Positions 41,946-53,153 of a stretch of DNA of 64,000 nucleotides are shown here, piece by piece; within the stretch, counting starts at the first letter, position 1; every line of letters starts with the position of its first letter. A model generated the notes under the pieces. The model worked only from the letters and a program-made list of their open reading frames with translations. It was not told where the DNA came from and did no database searches. Both the position numbers and the translations under genes were made by a program. This DNA is from Leishmania infantum JPCM5 (Eukaryota > Euglenozoa > Kinetoplastea > Trypanosomatida > Trypanosomatidae). The stretch spans positions 134,001 through 198,000 of the forward strand of contig NC_009415.2 in the NCBI RefSeq assembly GCF_000002875.2, given 5' to 3'.

Positions 41946-43084
41946 CTCTGCGGCGCTTCGACTTTGCTAGTTTGCACAGCTCACGCTCACAGATCTGCGT
42001 AGCAGCCCGCACACGCAGAACTACGTGCGCACCTCTCTCTCTCTTCTGCCGCGGTGAAAGAGATGTCAGAGAAGCCTTTGGTCGTCCAACGGCATAGGAG
42101 GAGTAGACGGCTCCTGCAGAGACACGCCGCCTTGTAGCGGATGTGGGGTGCAGGAATGTGCAGCAACGCCACGAAACAAAAGAGCGAGGGCGGCAGTCGA
42201 ATGTGTCGAGGCGTGTGTACTTAAGAGAGAGAGCGAGAGAGACGGGAGGAGGGGGTGGTGGTGGGGAGCGCGGTGAGGCTCCCCCACTCCACAGAGGAGA
42301 AGCAAACGATGAGGAGGTGGGGGAGGTGAAAAGATGGCGAGTGAGGCACGCGGGCACAGCGACGGCCGCGCACAAGACGCAGGAGCGAAACGAGAGGATC
42401 GAAAAGAAAACAAAATCAAGAGAAGGAGGCAGGTGACCATATGTATGGGCCCGCGCACACGAATACTGCCGGGGCACGTGAGGGGCGGGGTGGATGCGAG
42501 AAGAAGTGCAAGAGAGAGCGTTGGAGACGTGATGGAGAGAGGGAGGCGTGTAAAGGGGAGAGGCGAAATGATAGGGGTGTCACAGCCAGTGATGAGGGCA
42601 CGAAATCGTCTGCCGACACTCAGAGTGGGCCGACGCAGAGGCCGGGGGGGGGGGGGGCACCACTGGCTCGGTGCATGTATCATGGCATCATGAGAGCGAG
42701 CGGGGAAGGGGACGCCCTAACCTTCTGCGCCCTCTGCAAAAGACCGTCGATAGCAAACCGTTGCCTGACGCAGCCGCCACCCCCACTCGCCTTTTCTGCA
42801 TCTCTGCGTGGAGGTGAACGGCGAAGGCACATCGCGAGAGAGCAAAGGAGTTGGCGGACGCCCTCTGGGGAAGTGAGCGATGCTTCGGTTGTGCTGCTTT
42901 GTTAAGAGGAAAGAAGAATAGACAACGTCCAATAATTCTTGTCGAATGCGCGCGTGTGCTAGCATACCGGCGCGCCGCACCACAAGCGACGCACACCACA
43001 GCCCCAGCAGGGTAACACCTCAATTCACGCAATGCGTCAGCTGCAGCGAGAGTCTTCATGCAAGTGAGGTGCGGTGAAAGCGAG
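41946..43084. other. Intergenic spacer
   Basis: 1.1 kb with no gene seen. It carries a run of 14 G at 42644-42657 (C14 on the sense strand) and further pyrimidine-rich tracts on the sense strand. Confidence 0.55.
42644..42657. repeat. G14 homopolymer
   Basis: Run of 14 G on +, upstream of the disordered protein gene; reads as C14 on the transcript. Confidence 0.85.
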
Positions 43085-44896
43085 CTAAGAGAGCGGCGGG
43101 GCTGTGACGCTGGAGGTGTCGGCGGGTGTCTTGGTAGTCGCCCCTTTCTCCGCGGCAGCGGCGGTGGCTTCCGAGGCGCCGATGCGCTCGCGCGACGCCA
43201 CCTCGCGGGCAACCTCTTTCATGGCCATCACGCTCAGATCCTCCAGGCGCATCGCGCGCTGCTGGCGCTGCGCAGGAGTTACGCTCATGTCAAACAGTAC
43301 AAGCCGGCACGCCTGCAGCACAATTTGCCGTACGTCACGCTCATTGGCCACCGCCAGCACGCGCAGGATGTCTTCCTCGCCCAGGTTTTTGTCCACAAAG
43401 GCCCGTCGGGCGGTGCGCGCACCCATGGTGGTCCAGTGCCACAGCGAAGACGCTGACGTGGCCCACGATGAGTACCAGCTGTCCATCTCTCGTTTCCAGC
43501 TACTTCCGTGGAGCTGCTGGCGCGAGGCCAGGTGGTACTCCTCCGCCACGTAGGATACGAAAACAGGGCCGAGGGCGGTGGAGACAGCGTCGCGCAGCGC
43601 AAGCTGGGCAGACTCAAAACCAGATACGTCATTGTCGAGCCACGAGATCAGGTTCTTTGCGACACGCAGCCGGCGACGAGCATGCAGCTCGCGTTGCATC
43701 TCTGCCGTAAAAAGCACGCCCCCCTCAAAGACGAGGAAGAAGTGCAGCGGTCCCACCAACGCTTCCAGGAAGGCGGCCCCCAGTAACTCCTTCATCGGGT
43801 TCCCCGTCATCTCCGGCACATTCATCGGATCGACGGTGCCGTATCGGTCGTACGTCGCGCGGGTGTCCTCGTGGCTGAGCACGTTGTAGATCTTGTTCAG
43901 CTCCTGGAACTTGATGGTGGCGTTTGGGTCATTGGGGTTCTTGTCGGGGTGCATCTCTAGCGCCTTACGAGTGTAAGCCTTTCGTATCTCGCTCGACGTT
44001 GCTGTTGACTCCACACCTAGGAAGGCGTAGTAGTTGACCGGCTCTGCCGCCGCATGCTTCGTCTCTCCCGTGTCCGTCCCTTGCGGCAATGAAGCAGCTC
44101 CCGCACCCGTGGTAGCACTGCTTGCAGAAGCCTCCCCACCCTCTGCCGAGTCGTTCGGCGTCATGGCTGGTAGCGTCGTGGGAAGTGTGCCGTCCTTCTT
44201 TGCCTTCTCGTACGCCTTGCGCGCTTCGCCGAGCAAGTCCTCGTCTGTCGGTGGCAGCCTTTCGAAGTCGCAGGCGAGGTTCACCCGAACCCACGCCTGC
44301 GCGTTGCTGTCCCAGTACGCCTCGCCCTTGCTCACCTCGCTCACAGCACTGCGGGTGTTGCCGACGCCACGCACGATCTGCCGCACCCCGGCGTACGCGC
44401 CGTAGCCGGTCAACCCAACAAAGCCTGCCACGCCAGCCCCAAAGCCCTTTGCCATTCCGCCCAACCCGCCCTCCTTGGCGCCACCATAAGTGCCAGCCAC
44501 GACGCCGGCCAGGCCAAGCCCAACACCTGTGGCGGCATTCCGAAGGCCGTCCGACAAGCCTTGCAAGGCGTGCTTGGGATTGCGGCTAGCGAAGAGGCTC
44601 GTGATCTCCTCAAAGATGGGGTCGAGCGTCTCCCCCTGAGCTGGCGTCTCTCCACTGTCACCGATTGCCGGTGGGGAGGCGCCTGGTGCATTTGGCGCCG
44701 GTCGCCCAGAGGGCGGCGGTGGCGCTGGGCCACGCGCTGGGCCGTCTGCCTCGGCTGGCTCTGCTGTTGGCTGTTCCATCACCGGCGGTGCTTCCTGTTG
44801 CGGCAAGGCCGTGACGCGGCGGGATAAGAATACGATAGCGACTAAAGCGGCAGCTACAAGTTTCCAGTTCGCAAGACACCAGCTAATCAGGAACAT
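43085..44896 (-). CDS. Membrane-anchored DnaJ (HSP40) protein with DnaJ-X-like C-terminus
   Basis: 603 residues from ATG at 44896 (MFLISWCLANWKLVAAALV); the start is set by an N-terminal hydrophobic anchor (about 7-24). A Pro/Ala-rich linker follows, then a Gly-rich region (about 118-180, GVGLGLAGVVAGTYGGAK and GMAKGFGAGVAGFVGLTGYG) like the membrane-contact C-terminal segments of VPS13-type proteins. The J domain spans about 288-352 with HPD at 316-318 (LEMHPDKNPNDPNA), the motif that stimulates HSP70 ATPase. The C-terminal part (about 360-560, with GAAFLEALVGPLHFFLVFE and helices) resembles the DnaJ-X domain of CAJ1/DJP1-type co-chaperones, the latter linked to peroxisomal or mitochondrial import. 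It probably recruits HSP70 to an organelle surface. Confidence 0.93.
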   Translation of the reverse strand: MFLISWCLANWKLVAAALVAIVFLSRRVTALPQQEAPPVMEQPTAEPAEADGPARGPAPPPPSGRPAPNAPGASPPAIGDSGETPAQGETLDPIFEEITSLFASRNPKHALQGLSDGLRNAATGVGLGLAGVVAGTYGGAKEGGLGGMAKGFGAGVAGFVGLTGYGAYAGVRQIVRGVGNTRSAVSEVSKGEAYWDSNAQAWVRVNLACDFERLPPTDEDLLGEARKAYEKAKKDGTLPTTLPAMTPNDSAEGGEASASSATTGAGAASLPQGTDTGETKHAAAEPVNYYAFLGVESTATSSEIRKAYTRKALEMHPDKNPNDPNATIKFQELNKIYNVLSHEDTRATYDRYGTVDPMNVPEMTGNPMKELLGAAFLEALVGPLHFFLVFEGGVLFTAEMQRELHARRRLRVAKNLISWLDNDVSGFESAQLALRDAVSTALGPVFVSYVAEEYHLASRQQLHGSSWKREMDSWYSSWATSASSLWHWTTMGARTARRAFVDKNLGEEDILRVLAVANERDVRQIVLQACRLVLFDMSVTPAQRQQRAMRLEDLSVMAMKEVAREVASRERIGASEATAAAAEKGATTKTPADTSSVTAPPLS

Positions 44897-45587
44897 GCGC
44901 TCAAGCCTCTGCGGCTGCGCACACGAGAGGAAACACAAAGAGAGAGTAGGAGGGGAGCACAGAGATGCGCCACGATCCGAGCACTTGGACAGGTGCCGGT
45001 GCCGTGTTGGTGAGGCTCCGCACAGTGTAGCGCAAGAAGGCGCCGACTGCGCAAACGTTGAAGGCGGACGTTGATTCGCTGGGTGTATGTAAGAGCAGGT
45101 GAAAACACGGTGGAAGTGGGTGCGAGGCTCCAAAAAAAAAATGAGGGAAGCGCCGCTGCCAGTGCTGGCACGTGGCCGAGAACGGTAAGAGCAACATCTG
45201 TGCGCTACGCAAGGCACAGAAGGACGCGCTCCTTTATCACTCCGTCTGCTCAGGTCGGAATCGCAAAGGACGCGTGTCGGCGGTTGGGTCATGTCAGCCA
45301 GTGCTGCGCGAACACACGCGTCTGCATCTTCACTTTTTCGCGGCTGTTCGGCTTCTCCATTAGGGCGTCAAGAGCGGTGCCGAAAGAGGCGATGTGGACG
45401 GTGGACAGCTCCGTCTCGCCTTTCGCTCACCGTGCCCCAGCAGCGGCGGTAAACAAAACCGGAAGAAAACATAGCCGAGTCGGCGTTCGATGGGGAAGAC
45501 GGTCGCACACGCCAACACGCACGCCCAGACGCTACCGTTAGCCAGACGCGACAAACACGTCGACCTCTGCCCCCTTCCACTCCTCCC
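44897..45587. other. Intergenic spacer
   Basis: 0.7 kb between the DnaJ start and the TRM13 stop. No gene seen. Pyrimidine-rich tracts on the sense strand near 44925-44955 could provide the DnaJ splice acceptor. Confidence 0.55.
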
Positions 45588-47282
45588 TCATGAAGCGTGA
45601 AAGGCTACAATACAGACATTCTCCTCCGTCACGTCGCGTGTCGTGTACTGGCATTGGAAAGCCACGTAGCCGAGGTAACGCAGAAAGTGCACGCGAAGCT
45701 GGTCAATGATGCGCTTGCATTTACGCCCCACCGCGCGCCTCTCCTCGTCGACAAAGTCGCCGCACACTGCCCACGAGGACATGCTGGCCAGCGCCGCAAA
45801 CTCCTGCTCGGACCAGGTGAAGGAGGTGCCGGGTAGCACAAGCGGCGCAGGTGACACTTCCACTCGCTCGGGTGGGTTCACATGTTTGAGCTCGCACCGG
45901 TGGTGGCAGCAGGTCGCTATCACCACAATGGGCAGCCGCACCTGCGCCTGCGATGTGAGTAAGGGGCTTTCTGTGAGGCAGGACAACGCGAAGTCTGTGC
46001 AAGCGCCGCAAAGGTGTTTGCCGAGCACAGCCCAGTTCTCCAAGGGTCGCGGGATGGCACTCGGCACCGCAGCTGCAGCCGTCTCCCCCTCCCCGCTCGG
46101 CACTGGGCGAATCTCAGAGAGAAAAGCTCGAGTCAAGTCCACGTCCTTGATGTTGATGCGAAGGCGCTGCAAAGGAACAGCAGAGTGCCGCACCCGCGCG
46201 TCGCTCTTACGCCGGAAGCCGTTCATATCGAGTACCACGAGCGGCGGCCGCTGTGCTACCTCCGCAAGAAAGCCCGACCTCCACGACGACTGCGGTGTTG
46301 ATGGCGTCAAGGGTGAAGTCTCCGCGGTTGCTTCACGCTGGCTCGGAGGAACCGTCCCTGCCTCCGCGTCTTCACCGACAGAGGTGGTGGTGCAGTCAAT
46401 GCCTTGGAGGCGCTGAACAATGAGCTGCTGCAACGCCGCGGAGAGGCCACCCTTGCCGGCGCCGAACTCCAAGAAACCATCTACGTGAATTGGTGCGCAG
46501 TGGCTGCTGCAGCGGCCCACGAGGATCGAGTCGGTGTCCTGAGCCTGCCGAACCACATCGCTTAGGCAGCGAATTAGCCCCATGTACTGCGGCCCGTGCT
46601 TCAGCGACGCAATCTCTTCACAGGCTACGGGCGCAGAACCGCGACAGGACGTCGTAGCCTGCGACGTCGTCGTGTCACCCACCTCTCCTGAAGCTGCATC
46701 ACGGTCCCTCGACGGTTGCCGCAAGACGACTAAGTCAGGGGCGATACATGAGTCGTAGCATTCATGCACCTTGCGAATAAGAGCTGCCAGACCCTCTGCA
46801 GAGAAATCGCGATGGGTGCACCGCTGGCTCTCCCCTCCTGGAGGTGCATTGCACGCACTCGAAACAAACACGGCTCCGCGATTCGCGTGTTTGTCATTGC
46901 TAAAGTAGGGCAGCTGGTGTGTCACGTAGCGCAGGTCCGGACACACCTTAACGTGTCTCTCAAGCCGCGACGCGTAGACGGTGTGATTGGAGTTGATGGG
47001 GCAAGGGACTCGCATATCCCCCCTGAAGCCAGCAACGTCCGACGGTGATGATGTCGCATCTTTCTCTGCTTGTGGTGTAGTGGAGGGAGATGCACCTGTC
47101 TCCGCGATGTCGTGTGTGCAGCAGTATAGCGATCCAGGCCTGCACTCGGTGCGGCAGAATCTGTGCTTGCGCGTCACATAGTAGCTGCAGAAGTGCGGAT
47201 CCGGGTTGCGCGTCGGCGGCTCCACCTTCGATGCCTTGCGTGCAGGGGCGCCTGCCTCTGTTTGCTCTGCTGCGAGAGACAT
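45588..47282 (-). CDS. TRM13: tRNA 2'-O-methyltransferase, TRM13 family
   Basis: 564 residues starting MSLAAEQTEAGAPARK at 47282; the upstream extension of the frame is hydrophobic UTR-like sequence. Domains in family order: the TRM13 CCCH zinc finger (about 32-56, FCSYYVTRKHRFC to CCTH), the CHHC finger (about 94-114, CPINSNHTVYASRLERH), then the methyltransferase domain. The SAM loop is FLEFGAGKGGLS (270-281). The family motifs VLDMNGFRRKSD, GKHLCGACTDFALSC and VIATCCHHRC are present. TRM13 methylates the ribose at position 4 of the acceptor stem in certain tRNAs. All expected motifs are intact, so it should be active. Inserted low-complexity linkers make it longer than the yeast protein. 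Confidence 0.95.
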   Translation of the reverse strand: MSLAAEQTEAGAPARKASKVEPPTRNPDPHFCSYYVTRKHRFCRTECRPGSLYCCTHDIAETGASPSTTPQAEKDATSSPSDVAGFRGDMRVPCPINSNHTVYASRLERHVKVCPDLRYVTHQLPYFSNDKHANRGAVFVSSACNAPPGGESQRCTHRDFSAEGLAALIRKVHECYDSCIAPDLVVLRQPSRDRDAASGEVGDTTTSQATTSCRGSAPVACEEIASLKHGPQYMGLIRCLSDVVRQAQDTDSILVGRCSSHCAPIHVDGFLEFGAGKGGLSAALQQLIVQRLQGIDCTTTSVGEDAEAGTVPPSQREATAETSPLTPSTPQSSWRSGFLAEVAQRPPLVVLDMNGFRRKSDARVRHSAVPLQRLRINIKDVDLTRAFLSEIRPVPSGEGETAAAAVPSAIPRPLENWAVLGKHLCGACTDFALSCLTESPLLTSQAQVRLPIVVIATCCHHRCELKHVNPPERVEVSPAPLVLPGTSFTWSEQEFAALASMSSWAVCGDFVDEERRAVGRKCKRIIDQLRVHFLRYLGYVAFQCQYTTRDVTEENVCIVAFHAS

Positions 47283-50200
47283 CGGCGGCGTCCAAAAGCG
47301 TACCACAGGGAGGATAACACGCCTCAGGCTCACCGTGAGAGCCTGCCTTCGTTCCGGAATGCACTGCGTAGATGTAAAGGGTTGGGGAGCGTGGTGAGGG
47401 ACGAAAGAAGGGGAGCATGTCAAGAACGGAAAGGAACATGAGAGAGGATAAAGAAGAGCGACATGCATGAAGGCACAGAGAAGCAAACATGTCGCGCAGA
47501 CGCCTTCGAGCTCCGCTCTCTAGTTGGGTGCGGCGACGCTAACAACTAGAGACGGCGCAGAGAGACGGAAAAGCGGGAAAAATGAACTATACAACGAAGC
47601 TCATGCGCTTGCGGGGCGCGATCGTGCGACGTGTGCAAAGCCCCTTCGCCTCCGCGCACCTCCTCGCACAAACGTTCGCTGAGTGCGCCGCGCCAGACTC
47701 TGGCGCGTCGCTGAAGACGTAGTGCTGATAGGCTGTATGTTAGTGAGGGACGTTCTTGGCATATCTAGGGCCCTCAGCACGGCAGCCGCCAGTCGACAGT
47801 GCCGATGGAGGCCTCCCCTCCGGTCCTTCCAGCGCCGTCATGTAGCATGTTCTCCTTTTTATTTTCATTGTACTACTCAAAGCATTCAGTGCATGAGTCA
47901 CAGTGTAGGATAGCTGTCTGGTACTGTGCTCGCCCGATGAAGCAATTGCTGTCCCTCGATCATCGCTTATCGTAACGCTCGCAGAAGGGGGAGGAGCATG
48001 AAGAAAAGAGTTGGCCACAAGAACGGCTCCGCATGCAGAGGAAGTATGCGAGCCTCATTTCTTCCGCAAAACGGGGAGGAGGAGGAAGGGGGAGAGCAGG
48101 CGGATGGTTCGCGCAGCGCATCTTTTTTTCCGCTTCTGCGGCAGCCACGCATGCTTCTTCTGCTCCCCATGAGGCTGCAATTCCACTTCGCGGCAGTGCC
48201 TTTCATGGCGAAGCACCGGCCATCTTGGCCGGTGGGAGAGACCGAACTAAGTGGCACACGATGAGGGGGGTATAAACACGCTCTCCGGCAAACTCTTCGG
48301 CAAGCTCTCGCACAAGACGCGGTAGGGCACGTTAGTAACAAAGCAAAAACATAAACCACGCACAAGCAAGAGAAGAACGTCCACATGTTTCCGAGCCCTG
48401 CGCGGCCTCGTGAGGGCGGCAGCAGCCGTGTAGCACACTGAGCTGGGTCCGATCCCGGTTTGCAGGCAAATGCAATCGATTGTGAAGGCGGAGCGTGGTC
48501 AGCTGAGCTTCACCCCGGCATTCGGGCACACAAACCACGAAGAACCACCACGGACAAAATGGCCGACGGCGTGGCCACTGAAACCTCAAGAGGAAAGCAA
48601 AGGTGATGGGATTTAGTAGTCGACATGAGCCCACTCGCCGCCGTGCAGCATTAGGGATAAGCAGAAACGCAAGAAGACACAAAAACGGGCCTGGCGCTCT
48701 CGCGCATACTCGCACGCACACAAGTGACTGGCGTCGCGTCACGTGTCTCTCTCCACATGCGCGCGCATCTGCCTGCACATACGAAGGTACGCCTGCTTGC
48801 AGACACACAAACACAGGCGCACCATCAGGGCCCCACCCACCCGCATCGGGTCTCACGAAAGCACTGAGTGGCACTGCAAACGCAAAAAAAAAAAGAAAAA
48901 CAAGGTCGCGTAGAAAATGGAAGGTGGTAGATCGCGCAAGCACATCGACAAGCACGCGCACACAGCCGCTACTTCTCTGCACTTCGTCAACGCACCACTA
49001 ACCACGTTAGTAAAGGTGGAGGCCAGCGGGACAAGAGAGAGGGGTGAAGCTACAGAAAAGAATGAAGGACAGAGAAACTCTCGACAATGAACGCACAACG
49101 GTTTGCATGAATTTGAAGCAACATCCGACAAGGGCACCAAGAGGACGAAGAGCGCAGGTAGGACGCTTCCAGCCTCACTCATGAACGATTCAAGGCCCCA
49201 CTCAAAGAGAATACCGGATGAACAAGAAAAAAAGGGAAGCACAGAGGGTGGACGCACTGTCGCCGCGTGCATTCTTGATGAGGGTGTTGGTTCTGGATGG
49301 AGAAAGGCACATCAGTGTCTGCGCACCTCAGAGGGGCCGAGAGAAACATAAATGGAAGCAGTTGACTGCAAGCGGGGACAACAAGCAGTAAGAAGTGGTT
49401 TGACTGTATGTCTGTAGACGTGCATGTGTGCACGTACACGCCCAAGCTTTATCCTCTCTCTCTGAGAGTGTGCATGCCGCACGAATGTAAACGAAGCACT
49501 ACCACTTGTTTTTCGCTTCTTGTCTCACTGCAGAGAAAGCAGGTTGGCCAGCTTCTCCGGCTCAGCAGCGGGCCCTTTGAGCAACAGAAGAAAGACGCCC
49601 GCGTCATGAGGTACCACACATAGGGGTGGGCGGAGAAGATGCGGGAGAGCTGTAGACGAACGAAGACACGCGCACTGGTACAAGGGAGAAGCGAAAGCCT
49701 TTGAAACGACCAGACTAGCGGAGAGAGTGCTCACAACTGACGGCCGTGGAGTAGAAACGAAAACGGCGAGCGCAATTCTTTGGTTCGCTGAGACCGTGCC
49801 CAGAAAAGGGGGGACACCCTCCGTGTGTGCGGCATTTCAGGGTCCAGCATCTCCACTCGGCGTGGGAAGGAGCCAGGCAGTCCCCCTCCCCCTATCCCCT
49901 GATGAATGCTGAACCAACTCTGATAGTGGTAGAGTCAGGTGCCTACGATGTGAGGAGGTGAGACCGATGCATCGCTACTGACGATGTCGGTTGCCAGGTC
50001 GCGGATGGTGTGGCGTCGGAGCGGCCTGCAGCTGTGAGCACGCTTGTGCCACCCATATGGCGGGTGAAGCGTCCGTGCGACCCGAGCATATGCTACCCAC
50101 CCACCGGGAGCCCTCGCTGTCTACTGGTTTGGGGTCCCTGAGCCAGCCTGAGGAGGATTGCACCGCGTGGTGACCGGCAATGATGGGGGAGGCTGCGCGG

Positions 50201-53153
50201 CGACCTGCGAGGCGGGTGGGCGGGTGGAGTTTGGGCCAGAGGCCGTGCTCGGAAGCCTGGGTCGGCGGATGGCTGTACCGCGTGTCTACCGCTGCTTCGC
50301 AAGACGCGACGCGAGCCTGTGACAGGACCGTGGGGTAGAGCTGAAGTGAGCGGGTGCAGTACGGCAGAGAATGGGCACGCTTAAGGGAAAAAAAGAAGGG
50401 GAAGAAAAGGAACACAAGGGGGAGGGAAAGGGGGGAAGGAGGGAGGAGCTGCGAAAGACAAGCTAGACCTTAAAATGCAGCGGCGTCGGAGGGGGTGGGT
50501 CGGACCAGAGAGAGAGATGCACAAGAAGACTCAAACAAAAGACGAAGAAAAAAAGAAAAACATAGAAAAGACGCAATGGTAAAACGTGCCTATGCAAAAC
50601 ACACAAACACACGCAGAGACAGACCAAAGACAAGCAGTAGTCCGTAAAAGTGCACAGGAAGATCAACGCTAAAGGGAGAGTTCTATCAACGAGTGGAGGG
50701 TGAAAAGAGGGAGAAGGCACGGAAGAGTACTCGCGAAGACGACGGGACGCGTTTACTCGTGTGTGCCAGGGGTTCCTTCTATGCTTGCGTACGTGTCCGT
50801 CTGTCTGTCTGCGTGTTCATGCCCCAACGCACGAAAAGGACAGACAAGGCACGGCAGAATAAGCGGAAGCCGTTGGATTAACGAAAAAAAAAATGAAGAC
50901 GCAGAAGAGACTGAAGTGAGCTCAGCACGTGTGAGAGGGTCCTCCATACCCGTCGCCCCACTCACCGCGACCTCCAGACAGCAGAGGCAATGAGTGACAC
51001 AAAAAATGAGAGACGAGAAGTAGGGAAGATGCTATGATCGAGCTGCAGCTCCTTTTACGATCGTGCTTGGCACCGCCCTGTGCGATGTTAGATTTTATTT
51101 TCTTGGCTGGTGGCAGAAGGGGAGAAATCACCAAACCCCATCTCGTCCTTCCTGCTGCTGCCATTCCACACAAACACACACACAAAACGTGTGGAGGGCA
51201 ACGTATCAAGGCGTTTGGAGACGGTGACACGATGGAACGAAAAGGAAAAAAGAAAACACATTTATTTATACGGAGCAGAAGAGGGCAGAAATGAGGGAAG
51301 GACGGAGGAGAGGGGGATACAAACTAGAAACCATCAAAATAGAGTGCGCGCGATGCGTCGCCACACGTGCACGAAAAAAAAAGACGAAAAAGGGGGGGAA
51401 CGGCGGAATAAGCGGGTGGATTGCGGTGCGGAAAAATAGCGACGGAGAGGAGAGAACTCGGTGCGAGGGGCGTGGGGCGTGGAGAGTGCGATCATTGCAG
51501 CACTTCCTAGAATATTGTCTACGAAAAAAAGAGCGGGTCGCAGAAGAGTGGTAGTGCGGCGAAGACAAGAGGCATGTTTAGTTGCCGTTGCCTTGGCCGT
51601 CAACCTCACCCCCTTCTTCTCCATCCCACAACCTGGGAACTCTCGCGTACTCACGTCCCCGCAGTGCGGCCCCGGCGAGCCTGCATTGCACACACACCTA
51701 CGACAACCAGCTGTGTACGTCCATCAGGAATGCATAAACACACCTGACTACCATGCGACAAGGCTGCCGTCCAGTTCGCTCCGTTGTGCAGCACGGCTAG
51801 GTAAAGTCGTCGACACTCAAACGCCGCAGATGGCTCCCCCGCACTCTTGCGCGGAGGAAAGGAGAAAGTGATACGACAAAGAAGAAGCGGAACAACGACA
51901 GAAACACGCATCCGAGAAGCCCGTGAACTCCGCTAAGAAAAAAGGATGCGGCGCACCCACACACACACACGTACTCAAGGGAGGGAGGGGTGGAAGGGAT
52001 GACCGGTCAGGGAGCGTAAACGCCCCCTACCCTCCGCAGAAGGAACGAGCCGCGGAGCAGGATGAGGAACGGGAGAGGCGGAGAGCAACACAGAAGACAA
52101 GAGCGCAAGAGGCGTGTAAACAAAGCCAACAGAGAAAAGAGAAAGGGAAAAAATGCCGACAATGGTGGTGGTGGGGAGGGGGGTGAAAGCACCACGAAAG
52201 GTGGGAGGGGGAGGAGGTGGAAGGAGAAGTGCGTGCTCATGAGCAATCACACACAAGCCCGCCTTCTCCCGCACGCGCCAGCCCAAAGGCATAGACAGAA
52301 AGACAGGCACGACTATATTTGCAAGGAAGCACACGCATATACACCAGCACGGGGATTTGGACCCCTGGCGCATGCAGCAGTGCAGTTTCAACGAAATGCG
52401 GCTCCTTTTTTCGGGGGTCCGTTTCCTTGCGAGGACGGCAAGCGGACACAACCCGATTCCCCTCTTTCGTTCATTAAATAGAGGTGGAGGGGGGCTGGAG
52501 GAGCAAGGAGGCACGCGTGGGGAGACGCACAGACAGAGAGACACGCACGAGCAAACTCGAGCAGATGCAGAGAAGAGGAAGATATGCGGGGAGGAGGAGG
52601 AGATTGCACTGTAAACGAAAAAGAGGGAGAGTACGGAGCAGCGAACCAACACGAGAGCACGTTTGGAAAGTGCTTGACTACGGGTGCGCGTGTGTGGACG
52701 TCACGAAACGAGAAACGAAGGGATAAATGGAAAGAGGAGGAGACAATGCTGTGGCTGTGAGCAGTGCATCGGCATCATCTTGGTGAACGCAAGAAATAAA
52801 GAAAAACGGCCACAAGCCAAGTACAACTGCGGCTAATGATGATAATGCTTTCTCAAGCTCAACCCGTCAGAGCCAGCAAACCCCTTCATTGTTCTAAGCC
52901 GCTTCACGCCAGTTGATGATATGGGGTGCGGAGAGAAAGAAATATGTGTCAGTGAAGAGAAGCGCAGAAGAAACGGAGAGCTCTACGGAGGCGACGCCAT
53001 CGAATGGTCGTCAATGTTGTATAGCGGTCACGGAGAACGACACACTAATGTACTTTAACGCACACACGCGAAAACGAAAACAGAAAAAAAAACAAGAAAC
53101 GAGCACCTCACAACGCCCCCTCCTCCCTCTCGCTCCTTCCAATGGCTGCTGCT
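47283..53153. other. 5.9-kb interval without a convincing gene
   Basis: The longest gene-free stretch of the window, compared with 0.6-4.7 kb elsewhere. It holds the antisense SIDER2-like copy (49800-50378), many A runs and CA-rich tracts on +, and short frames only. Two minus-strand segments have somewhat protein-like sequence (about 49525-49700 and 51651-51800), but neither has a start signal or family match. It may be an unusually long UTR, or hold lost genes or a noncoding RNA. Confidence 0.55.
49800..50378 (+). mobile_element. SIDER2-like retroposon, copy B (antisense to transcription)
   Basis: About 579 bp matching the reverse complement of 27671-28255. It begins CCAGAAAAGGGGGG then ACACCCTCCGTGTG and ends GAGAATGGGCAC, followed by an A-rich stretch (TTAAGGGAAAAAAAG) that could be a retroposon tail. 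It opposes the direction of the transcription unit, unlike copy A. Confidence 0.65.

Noticed and set aside
49525..49734. Minus-strand 69-codon frame with a somewhat protein-like end
   Set aside because: No ATG in a sensible place, no splice signal next to it and no recognised family; kept only as a place to search.
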